64,000 bases of DNA from Olavius sp. associated proteobacterium Delta 1 (GTDB lineage: Bacteria; Desulfobacterota; Desulfobacteria; Desulfobacterales; JAFDCJ01). Shown here in pieces: positions 16,998 through 26,052 of this stretch. Position numbers and translations under genes: made by a program. Location: positions 1-64,000 of the forward strand of contig CACVKW010000366.1 in NCBI GenBank assembly GCA_902749685.1, in the 5' to 3' direction. Every line of letters begins with the position of its first letter. The stretch's first letter is position 1. The notes under the pieces are model-generated. The model saw only the letters and a list, made by a program, of their open reading frames with translations, had not been told where the DNA came from and did not search any database.

Positions 16998-17924
16998 TCA
17001 AAAGTTTGTATTTTGTTTTCCCTTCAAATTTAGTATTTTTCTAGCCTCTTGCGGCGAAGCATGCTCAATGCTGAGTTCTCGAAGTATGCGGACCATCTTG
17101 TGGACCATGTCGGCGTTGCTTTTTGCAAGCTCCCCTTTTCCCAGATAGAGATTATCTTCTAATCCGACTCTGACGCTTCCGCCCATAATTGCGCCGATCG
17201 TGCCGAGGTTAAATTCATTGCGCCCGGCTGCAAGAACTGAAAAAATATAGTCATCTCCAAAAAGCTTGTCGGCTGTATTTTTCATCAATACTAAATTGTC
17301 GACCGAAGAACCAATGCCGCCTAAAAGTCCAAAAATAAATTGCAGCCAGAAGGGCGGCTCAATCACCCCTTTGTCGGCCCAATGGGCTGTGCTGTAGATA
17401 TGACCGACATCATAGCATTCCATTTCTGGTTTGGTTCCGTTCGCTCTACAAATGCCTAGTATACGTTCCTGATCATAGAATGTATTCTTAAATACATTAT
17501 CTCTGGATCTATCTAAGTATGCTTCCTCCCAATCCCATTTATATTCTTTTATCCTTTCTTTCTGAGGAAAAAGACCGATGTTCATTGATCCCATGTTGAG
17601 TGAGGCCAGTTCCGGTTTAAATTTTTTTACGGCGACCATACGCTCTTCCGGTGTCATGGTAGGTGCCCCTCCGGTCGTGATACAGATAACCGCATCGCTC
17701 TTTTGGTGCACTTGCTGACAAAAGATCTGAAAGAGGTCCAAATCCATTGTTGGTTCCCCGGTTTTTGGGTTGCGAGCATGCAAATGAACCGTGGCCGCAC
17801 CAGCTTCTGCGGCATCAATGGCTCCATGGGCTATTTGTTCGGGGGTAATGGGTAAATAAGGCGACATGCTTGGAACGTGGATGGCGCCTGTTACGGCACA
17901 GTTAATGATGACCTTGTTTGCCAT
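16998..17924 (-). CDS. Beta-keto acid cleavage enzyme (BKACE, DUF849)
   Basis: 308 aa. The family condenses a beta-keto acid with acetyl-CoA and cleaves it to acetoacetate and a new CoA ester, as in lysine fermentation (Kce) and carnitine breakdown. Zinc-site motif ATVHLHARNPKTGEP near the start, ITTGGAPTMTPEERM, ECYDVGHIYS in the middle and GGSVRVGLEDNLYLGKGELA near the end are all conserved. ATG 17924 has GGAG six bases upstream. The residue set that fixes the side-chain preference cannot be assigned by eye, so the substrate is open. Placed between the two dehydrogenases, it is the key step of this operon. Confidence 0.93.
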   Translation of the reverse strand: MANKVIINCAVTGAIHVPSMSPYLPITPEQIAHGAIDAAEAGAATVHLHARNPKTGEPTMDLDLFQIFCQQVHQKSDAVICITTGGAPTMTPEERMVAVKKFKPELASLNMGSMNIGLFPQKERIKEYKWDWEEAYLDRSRDNVFKNTFYDQERILGICRANGTKPEMECYDVGHIYSTAHWADKGVIEPPFWLQFIFGLLGGIGSSVDNLVLMKNTADKLFGDDYIFSVLAAGRNEFNLGTIGAIMGGSVRVGLEDNLYLGKGELAKSNADMVHKMVRILRELSIEHASPQEARKILNLKGKQNTNF

Positions 17925-18257
17925 TGTATTCTCCATTTCACTGCCACTGTATTTGGCTAAAGTGGCTGTAGGTTGTCAGTTACAATATACAAGTTAGTTC
18001 GCTTCGCTCACATTTGGAATGATGGAACAATGGAATAGCGGAATAATGGGTTCAGGCCTCCGGCTCGGAGAGGATAATGCAACGTTGGATTAATGGTCCC
18101 GCCACCGGTGGGATTGACGATAAAATTAAAATGGCTAATATCCTTTTGAAAACCAATATTCCATCGTTCCACCATTCCATTATTCCATTTTCAGGGCAAA
18201 TTTGGAATTCCTTAAAAACATCTATATTATCAGTAGGTTGTAGAAATTCCGAGACGT
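17925..18257. repeat. Intergenic inverted repeat of TGGAA(T) words
   Basis: Words such as TGGAATGATGGAACAATGG (near 18013-18047) recur on the other strand at about 18158-18192 (CCATCGTTCCACCATTCCAT). They face each other across about 110 bases, so the transcript between hbd and BKACE could fold into a long stem. The remaining sequence shows no gene. A related but not identical pair is at 54799-54955. Confidence 0.6.
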
Positions 18258-19214
18258 TTATTTTTTACTTTTTTCTTCTTCTTTAAACAATCGAAGCCGG
18301 GCGTAAAATTTTCGATCCCGATCGCGCTTGATGACGTCGGATGCGCCGTCCTTATATTCATAAAAACCCTTTTGAGTCTTCAGGCCATAGTGACCCTGCT
18401 CAATTAGCTTATCAAGTATGCGGGGGGATTTGAATTGTTCTCTTTGCAACTTATTGTATAAATAATTATAGACGGCACGATATGTATCGGCGCCTGCTTG
18501 ATCAATTATTTCCAGCGGGCCATATGCTCCCAACCTGAATCCAAAAGAGGTTTTTACAATTCTGTCTACTTCCTCAGGTGAAGCGAGGCCTTCTTCAACT
18601 ATGGATAGGGCCTCAGCAGCCATAGCCAGTTGAATGCGATTGGCCACAAATCCCGGAGCGCTTTTGCAAATAGTTGGGACTTTACCGATACGATCCATGA
18701 ACAATATGGTGCGCTCGACCGTATCCGGACTGGTAGCTTCCGAAGGAATGATCTCCACGCAAGGTGTTATCTGAGGCGGGTGGAACCAGTGGGTGCCGAT
18801 AACCCTTTCCGGATGTCCGGTGACCTCACCAATTTCATTGATATCAAATGAAGACGTGTTGCTAGCCAAGATCACATTAGGTGGTGCCGCCGCATCAAGT
18901 TGTTGAAAAATTTGTTTTTTTAATTCCAAGTCTTCATTGACCGCTTCAAGAATAAAATCAGTTTGTTTGGCGTACTGGTTAAGATCGATTTTGAACTGAA
19001 TTCGGTCCAATATATTTCTAATTGGCTGACCCTCTAATTCTTTTAGCTCGGCCATATATTCAAGGTTATCCTGGATCCAACCCCGAGCCTGATCCAGTAA
19101 TTCCTTGTTCTTATCCACTAAGGTTACATCGATGCCATTTAAGGCAAAAATCTGGCAAAACCCGTGCCCCATTGTTCCTGCACCGACAACGAGAACAGTC
19201 TCAATCGGCTTCAT
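18258..19214 (-). CDS. 3-hydroxybutyryl-CoA dehydrogenase-type enzyme
   Basis: 318 aa. NAD-binding Rossmann motif VLVVGAGTMGHGFCQIFAL, ILEAVNEDLELKK, SNTSSFDINEI and the catalytic THWFHPPQITPCVEII segment with the family His. The C-terminal dimerisation domain has PGFVANRIQLAMAAEAL and GPLEIIDQAGADTY, and the end QKGFYEYKDG. ATG 19214 is chosen because the family start is MKPIETVLVVG with GGAAGG just upstream; the open frame extends 51 codons further into the upstream gene without merit. It shares the operon with BKACE and a second dehydrogenase, suggesting two successive oxidation steps or use on acetoacetate-level intermediates. Confidence 0.88.
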   Translation of the reverse strand: MKPIETVLVVGAGTMGHGFCQIFALNGIDVTLVDKNKELLDQARGWIQDNLEYMAELKELEGQPIRNILDRIQFKIDLNQYAKQTDFILEAVNEDLELKKQIFQQLDAAAPPNVILASNTSSFDINEIGEVTGHPERVIGTHWFHPPQITPCVEIIPSEATSPDTVERTILFMDRIGKVPTICKSAPGFVANRIQLAMAAEALSIVEEGLASPEEVDRIVKTSFGFRLGAYGPLEIIDQAGADTYRAVYNYLYNKLQREQFKSPRILDKLIEQGHYGLKTQKGFYEYKDGASDVIKRDRDRKFYARLRLFKEEEKSKK

Positions 19215-19255
19215 ATTTCCACCTTCCTTTCGCATTAACGGGATTCCCAATCCTT

Positions 19256-20020
19256 TCATAGAACCACTGCCACTGCTCGGATGGGAGAACCTGAACCAGA
19301 CCTTATTTTGAGTGGCAGAGCCATAAAAAAGCATGCGTTTGGAATTTGTTCCATATTGGCAAGGCATTCTATGAGCAAAATATCCTTTGACAATAGATTG
19401 ATATGAATCCAGCAGTAGTTTGGCGGCGGAGCATCAGGATTAGGCTTGCCATCTTTTAAGGCTGTTCCACAAGCTACCGTATCAGACCCGATTGCCTTAA
19501 TTTTGCGTGAAAGTAAAAGTTCCGCAGCATCCTCTGAAAGGCCCGGTTCGTTCATTGAATACCATTGCCAATCTTTTCCCGTTGTCCAATATTTTTTAAG
19601 CCACCCAAAATTAAATAAGACAATATCATTGGGCTCAATTTTTTCACCGGATTCTTCCTCCCAGGCTAATATGTCCTTGGCCGATGCATACTCGCCAGGC
19701 TTCCAGTCTTGATTTTCGAGGTGTACGACTTTACAGGGGCCCAAAAAAAAATCAGCAGGAAATGTTTCAATCGTCTTATGACTCAGATCAGCATGAATAT
19801 GATAAGGTGAATCCACATGGGCTCCGGCATGTTCAGGCATAAAAATGGTCTGGCAATAGTATCCATCGTGCGCATGCGTAACTGTCTGGTTAATGATAAC
19901 CGGAGGGTGTGTTGGAAACCGCGGCATATCATTTTCAATCATTGGTGATAAATCAACTACCTTAGCTGAGCTCATGAGAGCCTGAAGTTTGGCCAACGGA
20001 TTTTGCTGGGAGTCTTGCAT
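19256..20020 (-). CDS. Cyclase family metal-dependent hydrolase (kynurenine formamidase-like)
   Basis: 254 aa of the PF04199 cyclase family, which includes arylformamidase, isatin hydrolase and other amide or lactone hydrolases. The metal-binding motif HxGxHxDxPxH is present as EHAGAHVDSPYHIHAD (about residues 64-79), and IKAIGSDTVACG follows the family pattern. Strong GGAGG upstream of the ATG. It lies between the importer binding protein and hbd, so it most likely opens a ring or removes an acyl group from the imported compound. The exact substrate is not deducible. Confidence 0.87.
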   Translation of the reverse strand: MQDSQQNPLAKLQALMSSAKVVDLSPMIENDMPRFPTHPPVIINQTVTHAHDGYYCQTIFMPEHAGAHVDSPYHIHADLSHKTIETFPADFFLGPCKVVHLENQDWKPGEYASAKDILAWEEESGEKIEPNDIVLFNFGWLKKYWTTGKDWQWYSMNEPGLSEDAAELLLSRKIKAIGSDTVACGTALKDGKPNPDAPPPNYCWIHINLLSKDILLIECLANMEQIPNACFFMALPLKIRSGSGSPIRAVAVVL

Positions 20021-20153
20021 TGCGCCACCTCCTGTTATTCCTGTTTTTAAGATTCCTTCTTTTTTAGATTTTTTGGCGATAGGGAGGACACATTTACCGT
20101 CTACCCCCTACCGCCCAATTCAGACTAAAAGTTATTATCGCTGAAATTCAATT

Positions 20154-21230
20154 TTATTCTGGAACCATGCCTGTCAGAGCCATTTGCAGATCAACGCCTT
20201 TTGAGAACTCAGGATGGTACCAGTCAGCGAAAAATCCCGGGGAGACAATATCTGCAGGATATACGTTGCATCCGGCCTCGAGTTCTGCGGTAGATCCGGT
20301 TTCGCATAACTTTAAATCTTTCTCCTCAACATAATCATAAGGGATAAGGATTTTCTTCGGGATATCTGTTTCTCCGTCAAGAATCCGGACAACGTATTGT
20401 AATGCCGCGGCCCCCTGGTAAAGCGGTGAACCGTAAGAGACGCCTGATAGGCCTGCTTCCTTCATTTTTGGATCCATCATGTGCAAACGCCACAGGTTGG
20501 CTGACTCGGTAGCGATAGGAATCAGTGGCCTGCCTGCATCCATCAGGGCCTTCGGAACACCCACACCGCCCACCTGGGCCCAGACGCCATCTATTTTGGG
20601 ATGAGCTGCGATGACTTTGGCCATTCCTTCTTCCGCTGGCCCTTGGGCCCACATCCCCCAAAATTCAGCGATCATTTTCATCTTTGGATGCTTCATAAAA
20701 ACGTCTTTCGCAGCCTGAGTTCTCAATTTATCCACAGTTGTACCCGGGACACCGCCAATAATTACGTAGTTGCCTTCATAGTTCATAGCCTCTGCCAACC
20801 ATTCGGCTGTGCGACGTCCGGCATCGTACTGGTCAAAGGTCAGATTATAAGCCTCCGGATGAGTAACCTCACTATCGTAAGCCATGCATACAATCCCGGC
20901 TTTAGCGGCCTGCCCGAGGGTCTTGTTCAAGGCGGTGGGGGAAATTGGGTACATGATGATCCCGTCATATTTTTTTGCAATCATTTGCTTTAAGTGCCGA
21001 ATCTGATTGGGAACACTTGGGCCGGCAACAAATACGTCGACTTTAACCTTGTCCTTGTAATGCAGCTTGGCATAGGCTAGCAGAATGTTTCTGGTAACCC
21101 CTTGCCAGTCATTGCCAATGTAACTCATAGACAGAGCAATCCGATAAGGTTTGGCAAATGCGCTTTGGGTAGGAACCATAAGAGCCACTACTATCAGGGC
21201 GAGACTCGTAATAATAAGCAAACGTTTCAT
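20154..21230 (-). CDS. Sugar-type ABC substrate-binding protein (RbsB family)
   Basis: 358 aa periplasmic protein of the ribose-binding/peripla_BP_4 family. Sec signal peptide at 1-26 (cleavage near SAFA-KP), then IALSMSYIGNDWQGVTRN, the hinge strand YDGIIMYPISPTALNK, and VIIGGVPGTTVDKLR. AAGGAG lies upstream of the ATG. It is the last transport gene, after two permeases and the ATPase. Relatives bind sugars, autoinducer-2, inositol, purines and other small polyols; with lactonase and BKACE neighbours the ligand may not be a simple sugar. Confidence 0.9.
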   Translation of the reverse strand: MKRLLIITSLALIVVALMVPTQSAFAKPYRIALSMSYIGNDWQGVTRNILLAYAKLHYKDKVKVDVFVAGPSVPNQIRHLKQMIAKKYDGIIMYPISPTALNKTLGQAAKAGIVCMAYDSEVTHPEAYNLTFDQYDAGRRTAEWLAEAMNYEGNYVIIGGVPGTTVDKLRTQAAKDVFMKHPKMKMIAEFWGMWAQGPAEEGMAKVIAAHPKIDGVWAQVGGVGVPKALMDAGRPLIPIATESANLWRLHMMDPKMKEAGLSGVSYGSPLYQGAAALQYVVRILDGETDIPKKILIPYDYVEEKDLKLCETGSTAELEAGCNVYPADIVSPGFFADWYHPEFSKGVDLQMALTGMVPE

Positions 21231-21390
21231 TTTAATTCTCCTTTTTTTAATGTTATTCGACCGACAAGATTGAATGAAGTGTTTGAAATTTTTCCTTTGT
21301 TTTCACCTCCTTTCTTTTCTGAACGAGGATTTTTTCTGCATATAGGGGCATGCCTCGAAATCAACTGATTCCTATATTCACAGAAAGCAG

Positions 21391-22383
21391 TTAAAAGCCT
21401 TGGCCTTTTTCCCTAACTCCTATTACTGCAACGAGAATAATTGCACCAAAAATGATATTTTGAATTCCCGCAGGGAGGATAAAAGAGGCGAGTAACATAC
21501 TCACCATACTCAATAAGATGGCACCCCCAAGGGTTCCCAAATAATGACCTTTACCCCCGAGAATAGCTGCTCCTCCCATGGCAACCGCAGCGATAGAGGT
21601 AAGTAAGTATTGGTTCCCCATGCCCAGATAGCTTTCCCCGATAAAACCTGCGAGCATCAAACCCAAAAGAGCCGAGCATATCCCACTAATCACATAGACA
21701 CTAATTTCATAGAGATTAACCTGAATACCACTGAAAGCAGCGGCTGTCCGGTTATTTCCAATCGCATAAATCTTCCGCCCGTAGGCGGTGCGAGTAAGAA
21801 TTAGGCTTGCAAATACGGTTACAATAGCAATAAAAATTACTGATACGTGGAGGCCGCCTATCTCGCCACTTGCAAACCATACGAGTGCCGGTGGTGCATC
21901 TCCCTCCGGGGTGCCACCTGTCATTAGCATGGCGACCCCTTCCAAAATCGCGTTCATGCCCATCGTCATCACAACACAATTAATTCCCAAAGCGACCACA
22001 CCTAACCCGTTTATCAAACCGACGAAAGCCCCTAAAAAAAGCACGGTCGGTATCACCCACAACAAATCGTGGTTGCCTTGCGAAAACCATGTTGTGATAA
22101 TTCCACTATATGCTGCTACCCATGGTATGGAAAGGTCAATGCCACCAGTTAGAATAACAAAGCCTTGGCCGAGACCCGCAATTGCCATAAAAGAGGCCAG
22201 CATAAGCATTGTACTCAGGTTCTTGGGTAAAATCAGCCGTGGATTTAATATGGCCATTGCGATAAGCATAACCACGATGAATATCCATACCGGAAGGACG
22301 CGCCTGACTGTTGGGTAGTGGGTGAAGCGGGCCATGTAACCATTAGCAACATATTTTATGTAACCATTTTTTTGGTTCTCCAT
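21391..22383 (-). CDS. Sugar-type ABC permease (RbsC family), second copy
   Basis: 330 aa inner-membrane permease with about nine helices. Family segments AGLGQGFVILTGGIDLSIPWV (helices 2-3), INGLGVVALGINCVVMTMGM, YGRKIYAIGNNRTAAAFSG and ILGGKGHYLGTLGG are all present. Start supported by GGAGAG five bases upstream. A 58-base gap separates it from the first permease; the two probably form a heterodimeric channel, as in ribose-family systems with two permease genes. Confidence 0.9.
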   Translation of the reverse strand: MENQKNGYIKYVANGYMARFTHYPTVRRVLPVWIFIVVMLIAMAILNPRLILPKNLSTMLMLASFMAIAGLGQGFVILTGGIDLSIPWVAAYSGIITTWFSQGNHDLLWVIPTVLFLGAFVGLINGLGVVALGINCVVMTMGMNAILEGVAMLMTGGTPEGDAPPALVWFASGEIGGLHVSVIFIAIVTVFASLILTRTAYGRKIYAIGNNRTAAAFSGIQVNLYEISVYVISGICSALLGLMLAGFIGESYLGMGNQYLLTSIAAVAMGGAAILGGKGHYLGTLGGAILLSMVSMLLASFILPAGIQNIIFGAIILVAVIGVREKGQGF

Positions 22384-22441
22384 AAGTTCTCTCCAACAAA
22401 TTCCAATCTGCCGGATTTGCCCAGCTATCTTTGATTCAGTT

Positions 22442-23473
22442 TCAAGCCCGTCTCGCTGCGAGCAGTTTATCCATATAAGCAGACCACATGGTGGTAATCA
22501 GAACGGCAACGATTAGGATTGCCCCCGTGAAAATTGGGCCATAGTAGGACGACACACCCAGGACAAATAGTACGCCAACTGAAATATTCATTATTCCTGC
22601 ACCGAAGAGGCTGCCAATGAAACTTCCTTTTCCGCCTCCGAGAGGCGTCCCCCCGACAACCACTGCCGCAAAGGTGCTTAGCAGCAACGGAGTTCCAACA
22701 GTCGGATCACCGCTACCCATATTTGCGCTTAAAACCATACCTGCTAAGCTATAGAATCCTCCAGCAAAACTATATGCCAGCAGCTTTGTTTTGACTATGT
22801 TAATACCGTTCAGGTAGGCAGCATTCTCGTCACTGCCGATAGAAAAAATCCCGATACCGATGGAGGATCTCTTGATTATGATCAGAATAATTACGACAAT
22901 TGCGAGCAAAATGGCTGAGTTGGGAATGATGCCACCCGTGGCTCCCGCCCAAAAATCGATATAGCTTAAAGGTATTTCACCAGTCGGGGCCGGTAAAAGG
23001 ACAAGCGCGCATCCGGAGTATATGAACATCGTGGCTAGGGTGACGATGATTGATGGCAATCTAACAACCGCTACAAATATTCCGTTTATCAACCCGGCGA
23101 TCAGGCCAATCAGCAAGCAGAAGAAACTCCAGAAGACCTGACTCCCAATCGTATCGACCATTTGAGTCGTCAATATACAGTTGACCAAGGCAATCAACGC
23201 GCCTACCGACAAATCGAATCCACCGGTAATGATGACGAAACCCTCTCCGACAGCGGCCAACGCCATGGCTGTAGTGCCGTTAATAAGTATTTCTTGAAAT
23301 TGAAACATCGAAAAGATATCCGTCTGAAAAAGACTGTAGATGATGAGCATTAAACAAAATATGGTTCCACCAATAAACGCGCTATTACTAATTAACCCGA
23401 TGAAGGGCGTTCGCGATATGCCGGCTGCTTTGGATGGTTTACCCATCTGGGTCTCTTTCTTTTGATTGATCAT
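22442..23473 (-). CDS. Sugar-type ABC permease (RbsC family), first copy
   Basis: About 343 aa permease of the same family as the next gene: AVGEGFVIITGGFDLSVGALI, GLINGIFVAVVRLPSIIVTLAT, GIFSIGSDENAAYLNGINI and LGGGKGSFIGSLFG. ATG 23473 is preferred (GGAG seven bases upstream); an ATG at 23500 would add nine residues. It follows the ATPase gene after a short gap and forms half of the translocation pore. Confidence 0.9.
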   Translation of the reverse strand: MINQKKETQMGKPSKAAGISRTPFIGLISNSAFIGGTIFCLMLIIYSLFQTDIFSMFQFQEILINGTTAMALAAVGEGFVIITGGFDLSVGALIALVNCILTTQMVDTIGSQVFWSFFCLLIGLIAGLINGIFVAVVRLPSIIVTLATMFIYSGCALVLLPAPTGEIPLSYIDFWAGATGGIIPNSAILLAIVVIILIIIKRSSIGIGIFSIGSDENAAYLNGINIVKTKLLAYSFAGGFYSLAGMVLSANMGSGDPTVGTPLLLSTFAAVVVGGTPLGGGKGSFIGSLFGAGIMNISVGVLFVLGVSSYYGPIFTGAILIVAVLITTMWSAYMDKLLAARRA

Positions 23474-23513
23474 TACCTCGCTCCGATCTCGTGTCTCCAA
23501 TCTGCGAATTCTT

Positions 23514-25025
23514 TTATATCTGGTTTATCCCCATAATGGCCGATAAAAGAGCTTCTTCAGTAATTTCATTCCCCTGAAACGCATTAACGACTTTTCCATC
23601 ATAGAGCGCCAAAACCCGGTCACAGAGGTTGACTAATTCCGGCAACTCACTGGAGTAAATCAAAACCGAATTGCCTTCAGTCGCCATATCTCGAATAAGA
23701 TTATAAATTTCAAATTTTGTGCCCACATCGACACCTCTTGTCGGGTCGTACATCAGCATATTGTTGCATGCCGCCAGCATCCACTTTGCTATGACGACCT
23801 TTTGTTGGTTGCCACCACTGAGCGAGTTTGCAAAAAGGTCTATAACCGCTAGATCAACGTTGACCTTTTTTAGAATACCCTTTATTTTAATCCGTTCATC
23901 GTTATTATTGATCCACCCTAATTTTGTGAAGTTGTTTAGAATTGGTAAGGTCACATTGTGGCCGATAGATAAATCCAAAAAAAGTCCCTCTGTTTTTCGA
24001 TCTTCCGGCACCAAACCGGTTGTGAGTCCGATATGGGCATGGATTGCGTCTCTGGGGTGCCGGATGCGGACTGGTTTGCCATTGATGAAAATCTTACCTT
24101 TGGATAAACGCTCAATGCCGAACAAACATCGAAACAGTGCTCGCTGACCCTGGCCCTCAAGACCAGCAATACCCAAAACCTCTTGACGATAAAGCGTGAG
24201 ATCGATACCGGAAAGTCCCGACTCGCTCTTTAGGTTTTGAACTTCGATGGCTGGAGAACGCTCTTTGTTTTCCGTGAGCTTAGCTGGGAATGTCGCGGCT
24301 AGGGATCGGCCGATCATCAGGCGGATTACTTCATCGTCTTCGATTTCGTCTGTACGATAAGTACCGACTTCTTTTCCATTCCTTAATATGGTAAAACGGT
24401 CACAAAACTCCTTTATTTCTCCCAAACGATGGGAAATATATACAACAGTGAGGCCTTCTTCGCGCAATCTACGTATAATTCCGGACAGCCAATTAACTTC
24501 TTCGATTGACAACGCCGAAGTTGGCTCATCCAGGATCATAATTTTTGGCTGCCGATAGATTGCCTTTGCTATCTCAAGGACTTGCTTGCTTCTGAGCGTT
24601 AAGCTGCCCACGTGTTCGTCCGGATGAATGCCTTTTAGTCCTATATCGGCGAAGAATCCGGCAGCTTTTTTCTCGATATCACTTTGTGCGTTGAGCTTGA
24701 TTTTTTTAAGCGGTGGTTTGGGAAGAAACAGGTTTTCAGCGACCGTCAAATCAGGGACAAGGCTGAGTTCTTGATGGACGACCACAATTCCCTGTTTCAC
24801 AGCTTGCCAGGGATTCCTTAGCGAGACTTCCTGCCCCCGTATCTTGATTGATCCGGAGTCCGGTTTATAAACTCCACTTACGATCTTAACCATAGTGGAC
24901 TTACCCGCTCCGTTTTCACCGATTAGACCATGAATCTCACCATTATTACAGCTGAAGGAAGCACCATTTAATGCCTTTGTCGCTCCGAAACGCTTCATAA
25001 TGTCTGCAAGTTCAAATGCTTTCAT
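23514..25025 (-). CDS. Sugar-type ABC ATPase with two nucleotide-binding domains (RbsA family)
   Basis: 503 aa. The first domain has Walker A GENGAGKST, Walker B KIMILDEPTSALS and switch VVYISHRL. The second domain is the degenerate half typical of RbsA: it lacks a proper Walker A (GLEGQGQRALFR) but keeps SLSGGNQQKVVIAKW and the Walker B analogue LMYDPTRGVDVG. ATG 25025 with GAGGAA seven bases upstream. It is the first transport gene, about 270 bases after the lactonase gene. Confidence 0.92.
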   Translation of the reverse strand: MKAFELADIMKRFGATKALNGASFSCNNGEIHGLIGENGAGKSTMVKIVSGVYKPDSGSIKIRGQEVSLRNPWQAVKQGIVVVHQELSLVPDLTVAENLFLPKPPLKKIKLNAQSDIEKKAAGFFADIGLKGIHPDEHVGSLTLRSKQVLEIAKAIYRQPKIMILDEPTSALSIEEVNWLSGIIRRLREEGLTVVYISHRLGEIKEFCDRFTILRNGKEVGTYRTDEIEDDEVIRLMIGRSLAATFPAKLTENKERSPAIEVQNLKSESGLSGIDLTLYRQEVLGIAGLEGQGQRALFRCLFGIERLSKGKIFINGKPVRIRHPRDAIHAHIGLTTGLVPEDRKTEGLFLDLSIGHNVTLPILNNFTKLGWINNNDERIKIKGILKKVNVDLAVIDLFANSLSGGNQQKVVIAKWMLAACNNMLMYDPTRGVDVGTKFEIYNLIRDMATEGNSVLIYSSELPELVNLCDRVLALYDGKVVNAFQGNEITEEALLSAIMGINQI

Positions 25026-25116
25026 AAAGATTCCTCGCAAGAAATTCCAATTTCACTCGCCTTTTGTTCTAGGCCCTTAGGACCTTTTTTCTGACAACAT
25101 GTTGTAAGAAAATGAA

Positions 25117-25189
25117 GGTTTCAGGTGTCAGTGTTCAGGTGTCAGGATTTAGCACCTCGGTTCCCTGACACCCGACACCTGACACCTAA
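25117..25189. repeat. Intergenic hairpin of TTCAGGTGTCAG repeats
   Basis: Two direct TTCAGGTGTCAG copies (25117-25147) face two inverted copies (25163-25189), giving an imperfect stem of about 25 pairs with a 16-base loop. It lies between the lactonase gene and the transporter ATPase gene. Related copies occur at about 35256-35275 and 35551-35581. Confidence 0.75.
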
Positions 25190-25291
25190 ATTCTATAAAC
25201 TGCGCCACAGCTGCCCCACAGGGGCCCCTTTTTCCGAACCTAGTCTTGGAAAAAGAATAGTGCCTTTTCATTGGGAACGCTTTTATTGGGA

Positions 25292-26050
25292 TCAAGTCAA
25301 TCTAGGAAACCCTTTTTCCTGAAAGGGTTCTATTGACTGTTCATGACCACAAATGGCCGAAGCCGCGAATGGTTTGATCTTGTCCAGGCTCTTGAAGAAT
25401 TGGTCCGTGTCAGATAAGATTCCAACTGGGATACGCTTTTCAATGTTTTCCATGATGTTAGCTGCATCACCCGTAATTGCGACCGTTCCTTCTTTGGTCT
25501 TAACCAGAACGGTTTGTCCACCAGGCGTATGCCCCGGTGTGTGAAGAATTTTGATCCCGGGAAGAATCTCACTGTCTCCTTGTAAAAAATGCCAAGCAAA
25601 GTAATCTACGCCCGGCGGATCGAATAGAAAAGAGGTATCATTGTAGATCCACTTCTGGCTCTCGATGGGATCGTGAGCATGCTCCCATTCGGCCTGTTGC
25701 ACGTAAAAGCGAGCCTTTTTGAACAGCTGATTACCCCCGCAATGGTCATAGTGAAGATGGGTATTGATGACAATATCGACATCATCAACATCCCATCCGG
25801 CAGCCGTTTTTATTGCATTTTCAATTTTTTCAATTTCAGTTTGTTTGGTGGGTGCTACATTTTCGTTGACCCATTCTCGGCTATGAATACCTGTGTCCAC
25901 AATGATTTTGTGCTCACCACCGCGAATTAAAGCAGACCAAATAGGAACTTTAATAAGTTTTCCGAAATCTGTAGCATATGTAATGGTAGATTTATCGACC
26001 TCCAATTCGCCCATTTTCAGAGCAATTACCTCATATGTCGGTATTGTCAT
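25292..26050 (-). CDS. Metallo-beta-lactamase-fold lactonase (AHL-lactonase-like)
   Basis: 252 aa. The dinuclear zinc ligands are complete: NTHLHYDHCGG (HxHxDH), TPGHTPGG, ITGDAA and the final CGHEQS. Overall length and layout match the N-acyl homoserine lactonase family, which also includes enzymes acting on other small lactones. The start is fixed by GGAGA seven bases upstream, lying inside the last codons of the GntR gene, so the two are translationally coupled. The operon context argues for a catabolic lactone hydrolase rather than quorum quenching. Confidence 0.85.
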   Translation of the reverse strand: MTIPTYEVIALKMGELEVDKSTITYATDFGKLIKVPIWSALIRGGEHKIIVDTGIHSREWVNENVAPTKQTEIEKIENAIKTAAGWDVDDVDIVINTHLHYDHCGGNQLFKKARFYVQQAEWEHAHDPIESQKWIYNDTSFLFDPPGVDYFAWHFLQGDSEILPGIKILHTPGHTPGGQTVLVKTKEGTVAITGDAANIMENIEKRIPVGILSDTDQFFKSLDKIKPFAASAICGHEQSIEPFQEKGFPRLT

Positions 26051-26052
26051 AA

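Noticed and set aside
19215..19367. 51-codon N-terminal extension of the 3-hydroxybutyryl-CoA dehydrogenase
   Set aside because: It overlaps the cyclase gene and the Rossmann fold begins at ATG 19214 with a ribosome site.
25292..26050. Quorum-quenching function for the AHL-lactonase-like enzyme
   Set aside because: The motifs only show a lactonase-type fold; the operon is catabolic and no signalling gene is present.
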